Source: Macrophomina tecta
Taxonomy: Eukaryota; Ascomycota; Dothideomycetes; Botryosphaeriales; Botryosphaeriaceae
Assembly: GCA_024180945.1 (NCBI GenBank)
Contig: JAKSGN010000003.1
Coordinates: forward strand, 3,534,001-3,598,000
Length of the DNA: 64,000 nucleotides
Direction: 5' to 3'
Positions 31,999 to 43,962 of this stretch are shown here, in pieces (the first letter of the stretch is position 1; every line of letters starts with the position of its first letter). The notes beneath the pieces were generated by a model. That model ran no database searches. It was given only the letters and a program-made list of their open reading frames with translations, and had not been told where the DNA came from. A program made the translations under genes and the position numbers.

Positions 31999-33401
31999 TC
32001 AATTCCCGATCTGCATGAAAACCATCAGAAGAGCTCCGTACCTGTGAGTTCATCAGTATTAACTCCTTCCGACATTCCTTTATAGGCCATCCAGGACTTA
32101 CGCAGCTGTACCGACCATGGTCTCAAATGGCTTTGACGGCGTTACTAAAAGCAGCAAGCCGACAAAGAGCGAGATGAAGCCACTGATTATCCCTAGCCGT
32201 ACGGTGTGTGACGGGATTTGGTTCAGCAGCCAGGCAGGAACGAGTAACATGAACAATCCCAGAAACAAGATGATTCCCATGACGAGTTTGTCCACCAACT
32301 CATCGTCGTAGACTATGACTCCCTCATCTCCATATTTCTGCGCGTATTCGCTGATACTTGAACGATTCTTCAAACAGAGCAGGGTCAGCACCCCTAAAAA
32401 CAAGGCTGCACTAAGAGACTGTCAAAGATGGAAACCAACCTTCATTCGAAATAGCGTCCAGGGCTGCAAATCAGAGAACCTCCCAAGGAGCTTTCCCAAC
32501 GCTCTTCGTAAAGGTGTCTTTTCGCGGTGTGCCGTAGCAATCAAGTCGTCTCGTTTCTCGGTGGAAAGAAAGCCTGTCTCAAACGAAGTGATTGCCTGCG
32601 GATACTTCTCCAGCCACTCCTCGATGTTCCTCACACTTCGCTTTGGAGCTTGCGGCTGCTGCTTTACCTTGGCATATTTCAACACCAGGCTGTCTTCGAA
32701 GCATGTCAGTCTTGACCCAGGTAGCTATCTTCGAGAACATTACCATATCGATCGAGGAGTTTCACAAGCTGTTGCAAAATATCATAGCGCTCCTCATGCC
32801 ACTGTCGGTCTCCCCTGAAACTACCGTTGTGGCAAACATATTCTTCCCCTGGTTGATTTTGGACGTCCAAATCTATGGCAGCAAGCCTCTCTTCCAGCTG
32901 GACGATTTGGTCCTGTAGCATTAGGATGGTGCGGGCGTGAAGGGCTCCGAATTTTCGAACCACAAGCGCGTCATTATCAGATGATAGAAGGCTAGAGAAG
33001 GCACCGTATCCCATGTATCGATGCGCCTTCTGCCTTCGTAGTTCTTGAGGAGTTGGCTCCGCAGCTTTGCTGGCGTGATGTCTGATCAACTGTTGGAGAC
33101 TGATACCCGGCTCTGCCTCACTTGCGGACTTGTGGCTAGGCCATGACCTTCTATCTGTACTCCCAGCGAATGTTTTCGATGATCCGCTCGTGTTTGGTGG
33201 TATGTTGGTGGAATACGAACGGCATAATGAAGACCCATGGGTGAAGACAAAGTGACGACTGCGTGGTGTATCTGGCTTGGTGAGAGGAGGAGAAGGAATG
33301 TTTACTGTCGGGTAGGGTCTGACCCCAAAACCTTCCATGACTGTAAGACTTGTCCCACGCTGGTTTTCCAGGTCATTGTTGTCGTTAAAATCGGTAGTCA
33401 T
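31999..33401 (-). CDS. DUF6594 family membrane protein, copy 2
   Basis: Four exons on the minus strand, 33401-32744, 32693-32440, 32367-32102 and 32041-31999, give 406 aa. Introns are 50, 72 and 60 nt in phases 1, 0 and 2. Start ATG 33401 is chosen because the longer frame begins with a GTG and non-protein-like sequence. The first ~135 residues are a disordered extension absent from copy 1. Then come the DUF6594 core (GYGAFSSLLSSDNDALVVRKF, LQDQIVQLEERL), a DSLVLKYAKV helix, and a second region with WLEKYPQAI. Three C-terminal hydrophobic segments follow: LVMGIILFLGLFMLLVPAWLL, a LGIISGFISLFVGLLLLV helix and YGALLMVFM. A CTGAC branch site precedes intron 2's acceptor. Function is unknown. Confidence 0.85.
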
Positions 33402-33962
33402 TGCGGTTTGCCTCTTTTGCTTCTGTCTTCGCAGGGGTGGATTTGCTTTGGGCGAAGCGAAACTATTATGCGAAGAGCACATGGCGAGGTCGCGGCCAAG
33501 GCAGTTGCTGATGTGTGTCAGCTCCGCCTCAATGCGACGTGTAACCCAATAAGAGCTGAAGTAGAGGCTGACATGCAGCCGGCCCCGCCAGCCTCGTTGC
33601 CTGTCGTCAGGCTCATTGGTCGTCACATCAGGCAAAAACAAGAATCTATCCATGCAGAAGAAGGCGTGCGGGACTGGCGAATGACAACCTTGCCACCAAA
33701 ATGTGGCTTGGAAAGCGCATGCGGTGCGGAAGGCCAGCACAATGATTGCGGCTCTGCATGCAAGCCACAGAACGGAGCCCACTGATAAATTACAGGAAGC
33801 GGGGCCCCGAGAATGCACTGCCCCTTCACAAGGCTCGATTCTGCGTTTAGTAGTGGCGAAAGCCGGCTTTGTCCGACAAAAAGAGCGAAGTACAGAGGCT
33901 CACCGTTACCACCTTGGTATGTTATGTTCCGCCCTGCGTCGCACCGCACCAGCTTCTGCATC
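33402..33962. promoter_or_regulatory. Divergent region between DUF6594 copy 2 and a hypothetical gene
   Basis: These 561 bases lie between two divergent start codons and should contain both promoters. No clear TATA element is seen. Confidence 0.45.
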
Positions 33963-34920
33963 ATGTCTGCCAGCATGGTGGGAGCCAGGCAGATTCAGCC
34001 TACCTTTGAAGCAAGGAATGAGCCTGGGCTAATGAAGCGCTTCGACACAGGCCCTGCAAAAGCAACGGTTTCCACGAAAGGAGCACCGGATGCTTCAGGC
34101 ATCAAGATGTCAAGCAAACGCTGGGCCAAAGGCCTTAACGTCGCGAGAGTGATCGGTCGACCGGGCGCATGGGGACCCGACGAACAGGGTGGTGAAAGCA
34201 GCGATGATGGAGAGGGCGAGGAATATTATAATCAACGAGGCATGCTTGTCATGCCAGGACGCAGAAAAAAGGGCGAGAAGAGAAAGGACGAACAGAGTGC
34301 TGCGAGCGCGGATAGGCCGCCCGATATCATGGACGGCCACTTGCCATCACCTCAGCTTTTCCCTGGAGGGTACGGTTATGCAGGAGCACCCTACACGCCA
34401 CAGGGGCCACAGAACGTGGCATCAGTTGGCTCACCCCTGCCAGCCCAGGGTAACTTCTCGACCAATGGACAGACTTTATACAGCGATGCATCTAGCCAGT
34501 CGCAAACACTGCCGCAGCAACCACCACAGTGGCAGCAGGCCCGTCAATATACGGACCCAACCATGTACAGACCGAGCCCTGCTCCTCAGGTAAATCACGG
34601 GTGGTTCCAGACGGCGGAGCCAGAAAGCATACAAGGGGCGCCGGATTACAATCAAATGAGCCCAGAGCACGCGTACATCGGGCAGGCACAGCGAGGCATA
34701 AGCATGGACTCCTACCAGATGTCATCAGCCACTGGCTATTCTAGCACAGCTCAAAATTACGGGGGATACCAACCTCCCCCCACGGATGGTGGGATGTGCC
34801 GTCACAGTTTCCGGTATGCTCGAATCTAGTGCTGCGCTACCTATCAAAATAAGCGAATTCAGTGCTGACCTGATGTGTAGATACGATGCCTGCCCAGTGC
34901 GCTGTCAGCCTGGAGACTAG
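33963..34920 (+). CDS. Gln/Pro-rich hypothetical protein
   Basis: The main exon runs 33963-34813 and a small terminal exon 34881-34920, joined over a 67-nt intron (GTATGC donor, CTGAC branch, GTGTAG acceptor), giving 296 aa. Without splicing the frame ends seven codons later, so the C-terminus is uncertain. The frame is also open upstream to 33813; ATG 33963 is the most likely start because the earlier part resembles leader DNA. Residues 1-120 contain basic and Ser/Asp/Glu-rich patches (GGESSDDGEGEEYYNQRG), followed by a lysine-rich stretch (GRRKKGEKRKDEQ). The rest is Tyr/Gln/Pro/Ser-rich and disordered. I see no membrane segment, signal peptide or family. Confidence 0.5.
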
Positions 34921-37207
34921 GCACATCAGATGGTAGACGATCAACCAGCGGCGACGGCAATGGGTTGAATATCATCAGTAAATAGGCTTCCTGGTTTGAA
35001 AGGCGTATAAGGTAATTACGTTTGAGGATATACCATGGTCGGGGGGAATGTGTTGAGCTTCTTATTCTCATTATATGCTGCTGGAAACGCACGATCCGCT
35101 AATGCACACAGTGGTCTATATGAAAAGTTCGCATGGGGTACGGAGCTTGAAAGGTCTTCGCGAAAGGTGGTCTGAGGGCAGCAAATATTACTCCCCGCTG
35201 CAAATGACCTTCTTGTTAATGACGGGGTGTGATGAGGACATGGGGGAATGCCAAAGTTTGCATCGTGTCTTTCTCTTGATCGCACAATTATTAGCCTTTG
35301 TCTTGCACTGAAATTGTGCAGATCCTGAAGCCCTTCCGAAACTCATCCGAACGCCAGGGGCTCGGAAAAAAGGGGAACCACTTCCACTTGAGGAACTGAT
35401 GTCTCTCAGTTCGGTCTCATCAGATGCCATGCCACAATATCAGCGTTCCTTCATCCGCCCCGTTATGACTGGCGTCAGCGATAGCATTTCTAGGTCCAAC
35501 CTCCCATTGACCGATAACCGCTGCACCGTTCTACTCTCTAGTTACATCCTTGACAACCTCCAGATGAACATCTCCATCACAATCTACAAAAACTCTGCAA
35601 CCGACCTTGCAATCGCGTATCGCTTCAACAGTGCTTTCCAGACTATCATTAGTTCCGCCGCCCACGCATTTTCCGCCATAATAACTGTTATGTTATAGTC
35701 GGCGTACTACGGACAGCTTCCCGCGTTCAATCCTGTTTCCGAGGACGGAGTGCGCCTGGCGTCTTATCAAACAGTTCTTTCGTCGGCAAGACCCCATGAT
35801 CTTGCAACACTGCTGAGGATATAAGCAGTTCATATAGCCCTTATGGGTATCATGATATTATTAGCAAGAAAGAGAAAAAAATTAATGCTTCGAGAGACGT
35901 GAGCGGACGTAGACCGAGTCAATAACCTCCTTCCTAGCGTTTCAAATGGCAGAGAAAAAGCCAGCGAGGTTCGAGAAAACTCGGAAGCTTTTAATGGAAT
36001 GAATGATGATGAGCTCACGGAAAGGCAGGGCAATTTGAGGACGATATTCTCGGCAAACTGGGCCAAACGTCGGCGATATTGGCGCCAGCTTCGGGGATTA
36101 TTCAGGATGGGAGGCAGCGTGTTTGTGAAGCGGTTTGGCCCATTACCCCCTTTCGTTCTGTCCTTTGCTCGGATGATGAGAAACCGGTAGCAGTTCTACA
36201 AGGCAAGATCCTGGCGCAATTATGCGATTCGGCCGAGACGGCATGCCAGAGTGGTAGTGGACGCAAAGACAGGACCCACAATTGACATAGGACACGCAGC
36301 TGATACTTCTGTAACGGATAATTCTTGGTTGTATTGTACCGGCATTAAACCGTTGTCGTGTTTCTCCGTGGATTGGCGCGCCTGCCAATAAGAAACGATG
36401 TACCGTATATTTAAGAGTTTTCATGGCGTAATCGCTCGTCATAGCGAGGAAGTAAAACAATGCGAGAGCTGCGAGGTGTATTGCTCTGTGAAGCGGCTCA
36501 TCCAAGCAGCAAGTAAATAAACATTCAAGCAAGCGTCCCATACCAGTTGGAAACAAAGCTTTTTACGCGGAAAGAGGGTAGCTTGTATAACTCGACTGCA
36601 TCTTTTTTGCCACACACCGTACATTAATAATGCCATGGACAGGCCAGAATTCAGTCCCGGAAATTGACAGAGCCGTCGAACTCTACGTAAGCAAAGCACC
36701 TTGTGTAGTGCGGCCATCCAACCTCCTCTCGCTGGAGAGGTTTCTAGAGTCCATCGTTTGGATCCGCATGCTTACCGTGTGATCAACGCGGATAGCAACC
36801 CGTCCTGTGCTAAAGGCGGGGTGGTCACCCCGAAAACGGCACTACCCGGCGGTAACCGACGACCATAGTAGGTAACCTATGCGGTTTGGGCCATAGTGTT
36901 GCTGATCCGCCATTCATCTGGCAGGTGGATTGCCTATCTTGTGGCCGGTTGCTTAGGTCTCGATACAGGTGGGCTCTTCATGCACGGAAGTAACAATGTT
37001 ACAGTCCCGACCAAGGCCGTAATTTGATGCAAGAGCCATTTTGAATAGCATGGGATCCATTTAAATACTTGCGCCAGCTTCCGCTGCTCAACTATCAAGG
37101 AGCCTAAACTGCTCAAGATTGAACTTGCAACGTATTTCCCTCTTTTGCTTTAGTTTACACTTTCATCTTTGTCCGCTCGCAGCTTCTATTCACCCTCTAC
37201 GGTCGGG
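34921..37207. other. Intergenic upstream of the P450 gene
   Basis: These 2.3 kb have no supportable gene. A frame at about 35318-35698 stays open for ~125 codons behind a TGCAG acceptor-like site but has no partner exon and no recognisable domain. ATTTAAATA at 37059-37067 is a possible TATA-like element for the P450. Confidence 0.5.
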
Positions 37208-38881
37208 ATGTCCGAGGCCAGGCCTATTTCTCCTTTCCTTGCTAGTATTGCGGTCATACTAACCGTGACGGTTGCATATGGTCTCTTCGAATCCTTCCGC
37301 TGGCATCGGAAATATAAACTTCCTCCAGCCCTCCCGGGAGCATTACCCATTTTAGGGAATTTACACCAAACACCAACGTCACAGCATGGGCACTGGGTAT
37401 TGGAACAATCGCGCAAGCTTGGTGACATTTTTACAGTCCGCTTTGGGATGACCAACTGGATCTTCCTCAGCAGTTCGAAGCATATTCGCAGCCTTCTGGA
37501 GAAGCGTGCAGCCATATACTGCTCAAGGCCAGCATTTCCGTTTGCAAACGACATCATGTCCGACGGATGCCGTATGGTGCTGATGGCATACAACGATCGC
37601 TGGCGCACCCTGAGGAAAATCATGCACAACATCTTGAGCACCCGGCAGCGCGACACATACAAGCCCTACCAAGATCTCGAGAGTCGCCATCTCCTATACG
37701 GTTATCTACACAACCACACCCGCTGGTTCAGTGCCAACGCACGCTACTCCAACAGCGTTATCATGACTGCTGTCTTCGGCAAGCGGATGGATCTGGATAA
37801 CCCGCAGACTGACGATCTCTTGGAGTCGATCGAGATGTTCGCCAAGCATTCGCAGCCAGGAACCCACCTTGTCGACTCTTTCCCAATCCTGGCGAAACTC
37901 CCGCGGCCACTCCAGTGGTGGCGCAGTGAAGCGGAGAAGAATCTGCGCTTCACCTTGGACGTATACAGACGCGAAGTTGTCGAGATCAAGGAGCGCATGG
38001 CTGCGGGGACGTTGAAGGATTGCTTCGCAAAGGAGTTCTTGGAATCTAAAGAGGCGCTAGAGTTCAGCGAAAGCCAGAGACTCTTCACGTTAGGGACGCT
38101 GATGGAGGCCGGAACCGACACCTCCCGTTTGTCCCTCAACAACATTCTTGCAGCCGCTGCGGCATATCCAGACTGGCCAGTCCGCGCTCGTGAACAGCTG
38201 GATGCAGTCTGTGGAGATGCGGAGCGCCTCCCCGGATGGGAGGACAGAGACGCGTTGCCGTTCATTACTGCAGCGGTCAAGGAAGGCTTCAGGTGGCGCC
38301 CGAACATTGCGGATATTGGAGTGCCAGTAACCTCGATCCGAGATGACGAGTATGGAGGATACAGAATCCCAGCTGGTACGGTCGTCACCTGGAGTAATTG
38401 GGCTGTCGCGATGAACCCGAATGAATACGAAGACCCTGAGCGTTTCTGGCCTGAGCGCTTCATGAACGAAGATCTCAAGAACCCTCTCAAAGGACAGTGG
38501 GGATTTGGTCCGGGTAAGCGCACCAGCTCACTATATCAACCCGATCTTTGTCTCCTTCCCCCCGGTATCCACTTTGATGTGACTGACATGAGCCAGGCCG
38601 CCGAGTTTGTGTAGGATGGAATCTCGGAGAGACGAATGTCTGGATTGCACTCGCAAGGCTGCTTTATTGCTTCGAGTTTGCTCAGGACGAAGTATGGCAT
38701 TTAACCTACTCCTGAGTCGCTGTTGCTAATCGTTCTGTAGAACGACCCTATCGACACCATGAACATTCCCATCATTGGTCACGAAAAGGCACCCTTCACG
38801 CTGCACATCAAACCAAGAAGCCAGAAGCACATTGATTTGATAGAGCGTGAGTGCGCTGCTGCTGTTTCAATGAAGTACTAG
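37208..38881 (+). CDS. Cytochrome P450 monooxygenase
   Basis: Three exons, 37208-38513, 38597-38691 and 38741-38881, give 513 aa, full length for a microsomal P450. Introns are 83 and 49 nt in phases 1 and 0. ATG 37208 is the first real ATG; the frame extends 13 codons further to a TTG. An N-terminal anchor (FLASIAVILTVTVAYGLF) and the Pro-rich hinge LPPALPGALPILGN place it in the ER membrane. The I-helix reads EAGTDTSR (~300), the K-helix ExxR lies in KEGFRWRP (~359-362), and PERFWPERF is present. The heme loop FGPGRRVCVGWN is split by intron 1 and holds the thiolate ligand Cys440. All essential residues are intact. Substrate unknown; no biosynthetic core gene is nearby. Confidence 0.93.
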
Positions 38882-40777
38882 CACTTGTTGAGCATTCCTG
38901 CTCAAACCTTTCATGGTTTTTCCGTTCGCTGTTGTTTCTCATCACCTGCCGGAATTCGCAAAGAGAACAAGGACAGGATAGATAAATTTAAATGCGGCAA
39001 AATTGTGCATAGAAAACGCTGTTTCACATACAGCAAAAAATATGTATAGGGAGAGATACTGGCTAGTGTCTTCAACCAATTCTACGAAACAGCCCCGCAA
39101 TATGAGGAATCAGATATTTTTCTGTCAGACTGCAGCCTTATGTCCACGTGGAAGACACAAATAGTTTGTAATCGCTAGTTCCGTGTTTTAGCCGCAGAAT
39201 AATCATGAAGCGAGGAACGAGGCGCAGCATCGGGATTCCCGACAAATAATTTGTGCTAATATCGAAAGGTCTCACACCATCCGGTGCACGGTGCAAGCGC
39301 GGGAGTAGTTCTGCCAGGCGGAGCAAGCAGAATTGGAAACAACACAAGGGATCCAAGAAGGGGTTTCGGAAAAAAACTAGGCTTTTCGGAAACGGATTGT
39401 GAAAAGCAAGGATCGATATTGCGGTGCTGCAGGCCCGCCCCTATTGCCACCAATAAGGAACCGGCCGCACAGGCCCTCGATCACCGCACCCCGAATGCAC
39501 ATCAAACCTTAGGCCCGAGCGGCTGGCCCCGTCCTTGCGTAACAACATGCTTTCAAACCGGATATCCTGAGGAGTTCGGAATATCATTTCGGCCTCATGA
39601 GCCCCTTTGAAAGCAGTTTCGGACTAAGAACCAGACTGGCTCCTAGCGCACTCAGACTGAATACCGGCTACAGTTGTCGGAGGACTAGCCATGTCAACCG
39701 TCTTTGGCCGAGCTCCGAGACATACTGAAGATAGCGAGACGGCCAGGAGGCTGCTGCGGCGGCTATTGTGGCCAAGGCGTGGCGGTAGGAATAGAACGTA
39801 GGGGACGATAATCCAACAACAAATGTTGGTGGAGGTTTTACATATGATCAGGCATGGCCCCTCTATTGGCCGAAAGTTCGTAGATGAGGCTGCATCCTGG
39901 CAACTATACGTAGTTGGCGCTATCTAAAAGGTCCTATGGAGGCTCTTGTGCATCCTCACTGGGTTCCATTCAAGGTTTGCGTATATCCGGTTAAAGCACT
40001 CATAGTCGTTGAGCACGCTGCCTCTTTTAGCCGTATATGCATAAGAGCAAATGATGGATAGAAACCGCCTGGGAAACGATGAAGACCCATGACAGCTCCG
40101 GCATTGAGTGCAAAAATGGGTAGCAAACGCACTGTCTGCTCCTTTGGGCGCTCTTATACCGATACCAAAAGATGACCACGGCCTGTGAAATCAGTCGTGT
40201 CTCGAAACGATACCTCCACGTACTGAAACAGACTTTGAATCACGAGAATCATGCTTTGGCTACACACTCGCGGAAGAGTATATTAAATTCTGTCAAAGAA
40301 TCCAAAAGTGCAGTATTGATGAATAACCTAAATTCCTAAAAAAAAAATTAAAAAAGGAGCCGCGCCGAGTGAAAAGAAACAGGAATACCGATATGTGGAT
40401 GAAGTTTGAGTTTCCCAAGGGCGGTGAGTAATGTAACACTGTAACAGCAGAGCTCGAAATAATTCGCATATCCAAGCAGATTATGAGCTATCTTTGAGTC
40501 TGCTACTCCATCGATTGGCAATTAAGACAGTTTAACTTTGTTACTCATGCATATGACCAATTCAGTATCATCTCAATGCCAGCATGCATACTTTTCTCAT
40601 CCCGTCGAATCCCGAAAAGCTCACCATTTCCGGATGGCACATGGGGTGTAAAAACCCCCCCCCCCCCCCCCCCCGATAAAGCCTCTTGAAACCAATTCGC
40701 CATCCCCGTTGGCTTTCCGCAAGTCACAAAAACACCGGAAACGCCATCCCAATCCAAACGCCGATACCTGGTTCTGA
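38882..40777. other. Intergenic between convergent genes
   Basis: I see no gene. The region is somewhat AT-rich and ends with a C20 homopolymer close to the 3' end of the next minus-strand gene. Confidence 0.55.
40655..40674. repeat. C20 homopolymer
   Basis: Twenty consecutive C lie about 100 bases beyond the stop of the minus-strand membrane-protein gene. They would be poly-G in its 3' untranslated region, if transcribed. Confidence 0.95.
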
Positions 40778-41704
40778 TCACTTTCCGGACATCCAGACAC
40801 TCGGCCAGCCAGACTTCCATCCCACCGCATTCCCGAATATAGACGGTCGATACCTAGGTAATGCCGTGACCACACTTTCCCTATCGCCCGTGGGAGGCCT
40901 CCCATCTGCACCACCACCACCACCGCCGCCGCCGCCGTCGCCGCCGCTGCCGCCAATCCCCTTTACACCATCATTCCCCTCCCTCATGATCGTAATACCA
41001 CTATCCTCAGCAACTCCACTCTGAACCCCCTTCCCGTTTCCTTCCTTAGCCGCCGCCGTCACTCCCTCCCGCATTTCCATCGCATCCGTGTCAGCGTCCT
41101 CACACAGGCTCAAGTCCAGCCTACTTCCCTTGAACTCGCGCTTCAAGGCTGCCCGGCTCACCGTCCTCTCGTAGCCCTCGCCATGGTGCCGCGGGCGTGG
41201 CGCCCACCTCTCGAACGGGCCCAGGTGCGCCTGCCACGCGAACAGCAGATAGCAGATGCCGACGAAGCCGAAGGTGCCGAAGACGACGGCCGCGACGGCG
41301 CCGGCGGACATGTGGTACGCGGCGGCGGAGTAGGCGTACATTTTCGCATCGACGGTTTTCTGAGAAGATGAGGAGGAGGCGGCGGTGGCGGCGGTGGGTG
41401 AAGTGGCAGCGGTCGCGGCGACGGAGGCTTGCGCGCGGAGGTAGGATTTGATATCGGTCGGGAGCGCGCGGTACCAGGAGCCGGTTGGGCTGGCTTGCAG
41501 AACTTCGGATGCGATCCAGGAGGAGGCGGCGGCGGGGTTGGTCGCGGCGAGTGAGAGGATGGAGATGGGGAGGCCGGTGGCGAGTACTGAGGAGATGGAG
41601 GCGCTGGGGAGGGCGGGGTGTTAGTTTTGCGGTGGCGCTGCTCGGCTTTGGGCGCCTTACGCGTCAAGAGAGAATGCATCGCGCTTTAGAAGGATGGTGG
41701 CCAT
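40778..41704 (-). CDS. Single-pass membrane protein, hypothetical
   Basis: Two exons, 41704-41661 and 41603-40778, with a 57-nt intron (GTAAGG donor, CCCCAG acceptor, phase 2), give 289 aa. The N-terminus MATILLKRDAFSLDA has a dibasic KR soon after the start and no clear signal peptide. It is followed by a moderately hydrophobic stretch (SSVLATGLPISILSLAA), then SSWIASEVLQASPTGSWYRALP and an Ala/Ser/Thr linker. One strong membrane helix (AGAVAAVVFGTFGFVGICYLLFAW) follows. The tail is basic (RPRHHGEGYERTVSRAALKREFKGSR), then acidic, with a Gly run encoded by GGC/GGT triplets. The layout resembles fungal wall-stress or mating-type single-pass proteins with an extracellular N-terminus, but I cannot name a family. 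Confidence 0.65.
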
Positions 41705-43962
41705 GGTCGTGGGCGTGAAGGTGGTTGTCAGACGCGAGGCCAGTAGCCCCTCGCCGAGGGGTTTGCTCGCGATTGGCGTTGGTTGCAGGACCGCTTGGCC
41801 ATTGTGTCTGCAACGCGGTAAGTATTGGCCAATGCATAAAGCGCACGTCGATGGGACCTTGCGGGCAGGCAGACTTACAGTGGTAAGTTTGGTCGCGCTG
41901 TGAGCGGGGAGCTGAGTACATGCTCAACGCCAATCGAGAATAGGAAGAATAGGAAAAGAGAATAGGAGGCAAAATCCCGCGGAAACATCTCCGTAACAGA
42001 AAGCTAAGAAGTCCAAAAGAAAAGTATTACTGAAGTGGAAATCAAAGCGTGGCCTGCGCAGACGAGATGGGAAGGGGAGGAAGGGAGGCGGGTGCCCAGG
42101 AGTGGGCAAAGGCGTGAAGACACTGCCCAGAGTTGCGGGGAGAAACCGGGCTGGATATTATCGGGCCTCAAAAGAAGCGCTATACGAGATAGCCGGGCGA
42201 TGTTCAGATGATATATGATAGTTTGCGGAGGCGCGGAGCACCCCTCCCACCTGAGCAGAGCCGAGAGGTCTGATCTGAGCAGGGGGGTTCTTGCTCCTAA
42301 CCCCGTCAGCGGGCAACAGCCGCTGCCAGTGCCAACGGGACAGGGTGCCTGACACACTAGGCTGGTGCTGTAACAACGATCATTACTCATGGATAGGGGT
42401 CTCATCCCGCTCTCTTTTCAGCCTTGTGCGGCGGGATAGACGCATGCTCTTGCGGGACGCGGCAGTAGTGCCAACGGTCGTGCTCGGTAGCTCGCGCCAC
42501 ATCGCCTGAAAGAGACGTAGAGCAAGCCCCACACAGTGATTCCGAGGCCTTGTAGACATGAAACCTGTATGTGTGGGCTTGCGCTCTTCCTTCAAGCCAC
42601 TCTTTGCCGCGCACCATTACCACGGGCCCGCCCTCCGGAGAATCACCGAGACCCGGCCACGCTCCCCGGTCTTTCGACACCGCGAAAGAGGAACGCCCGA
42701 CGGTCTAGATTATTGTGAACACCTAAGTTGATATCCTGAAGAGTCGTTCCCAGAAACCTTCTGCTTTGCCAAAAGCCCCTTTACCATCCCCTCTTGTTGT
42801 ACAAACCGCAACTGCTGCCGTTGGTTGTGCCGCTCGCCAAGCTCCGTTTTGGTATATTGTTCCCCAAATGAACGGCTCCACCAAGGCGCGCGGCGTAGCA
42901 GACACATCCATTCCGCGCCCACGACTGAAATGAATCGAGGCGGAGCATTCGAGAATCCGCATGGAAAATTCTTTGGGAGACGCGTGAGTGCCTATACCTC
43001 GGTACCCACTTCGGATCCGATCCGCAGCTGGTGACTTCGATGAATCCCCCTTTGGTCTCCGTGCAGCCATTGGAAACGTGTGCCTTTGTCGTTCCCCATT
43101 GTCAATCCACGTGGCTGGGGAATGCCGCGCTGAGCTCGTATTGTTTAAGTTGCTCGAAGATCGCTGAGGCGAAGCCCTGACGCGTGTGCCGGGGTGAGAT
43201 CCGACGGGCGCGTCCGTTCCATTGCGCCCGAAATCCGAGTTCAACGGCGCGGATAAGAAATGACACTAAGACAGTGTACTTCTCACCAGAGCGCTAGTCG
43301 CAGAAGACTCTTCCCCCGTTCCTCTCCCACTCAGTCACCATCGACTCACCTGCGGACGTCACTGTCGCGACCGTTTTTAGGACATGGTGCGGCTGATGGG
43401 CGGATCTGCACTAACCCCAATTGGAAGGGTGACGAACAAGGCCCACAGCCCCCTTCCTCGAATCACCCTTAATCCTCCGTCGGGGAATGTCCACGAAACA
43501 GTCTCGACCTCCGTGGTCAACGACATGCCGTTATCGTCCTCACCTTATGGCTATCTTCTGGAAGCGCATTCCTGTAATTCACGTCCAAGTCGTATTCACG
43601 CCCCGGCCAGGCGGCAATCGAAAGTGGGATCACCAGCTGCATGACAAGCTCAGGCGTTTCATCATCGCACAGACGACAGACTAAATATTTAACCGTGTAC
43701 GTAGTTTGGACACCCTTTTCCTGTTCATCGAGTGCTCTTATCCTTCCTCCAGCGTCAGTTTAATATCAGCGTTTTTGGACAGAGTACTAGATAGCTTGCG
43801 AGCGTCTCTCGCCATTGTTGAAATTCACATTCTCAACTCGTGCAGTCTACAACGCACATAGAGCCCCAGACTTAGCCGGCCAATTGCCTTCCCCGCACCC
43901 ATTCCTCCGCCTTAGTCAACGTCCCCCAAGCCCGCAGCGCACCGCCCGTACCACCACGCCCA
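41705..43962. other. Intergenic
   Basis: These 2.3 kb lie between two minus-strand genes. Only short or feature-less frames are present. The region near 41705-42000 should hold the promoter of the membrane-protein gene. Confidence 0.5.

Noticed and set aside
35318..35698. Open frame behind a TGCAG site, with PKLIRTPGARKKGEPLPLEEL
   Set aside because: No upstream exon in phase and no known domain; it is possibly a gene relic.
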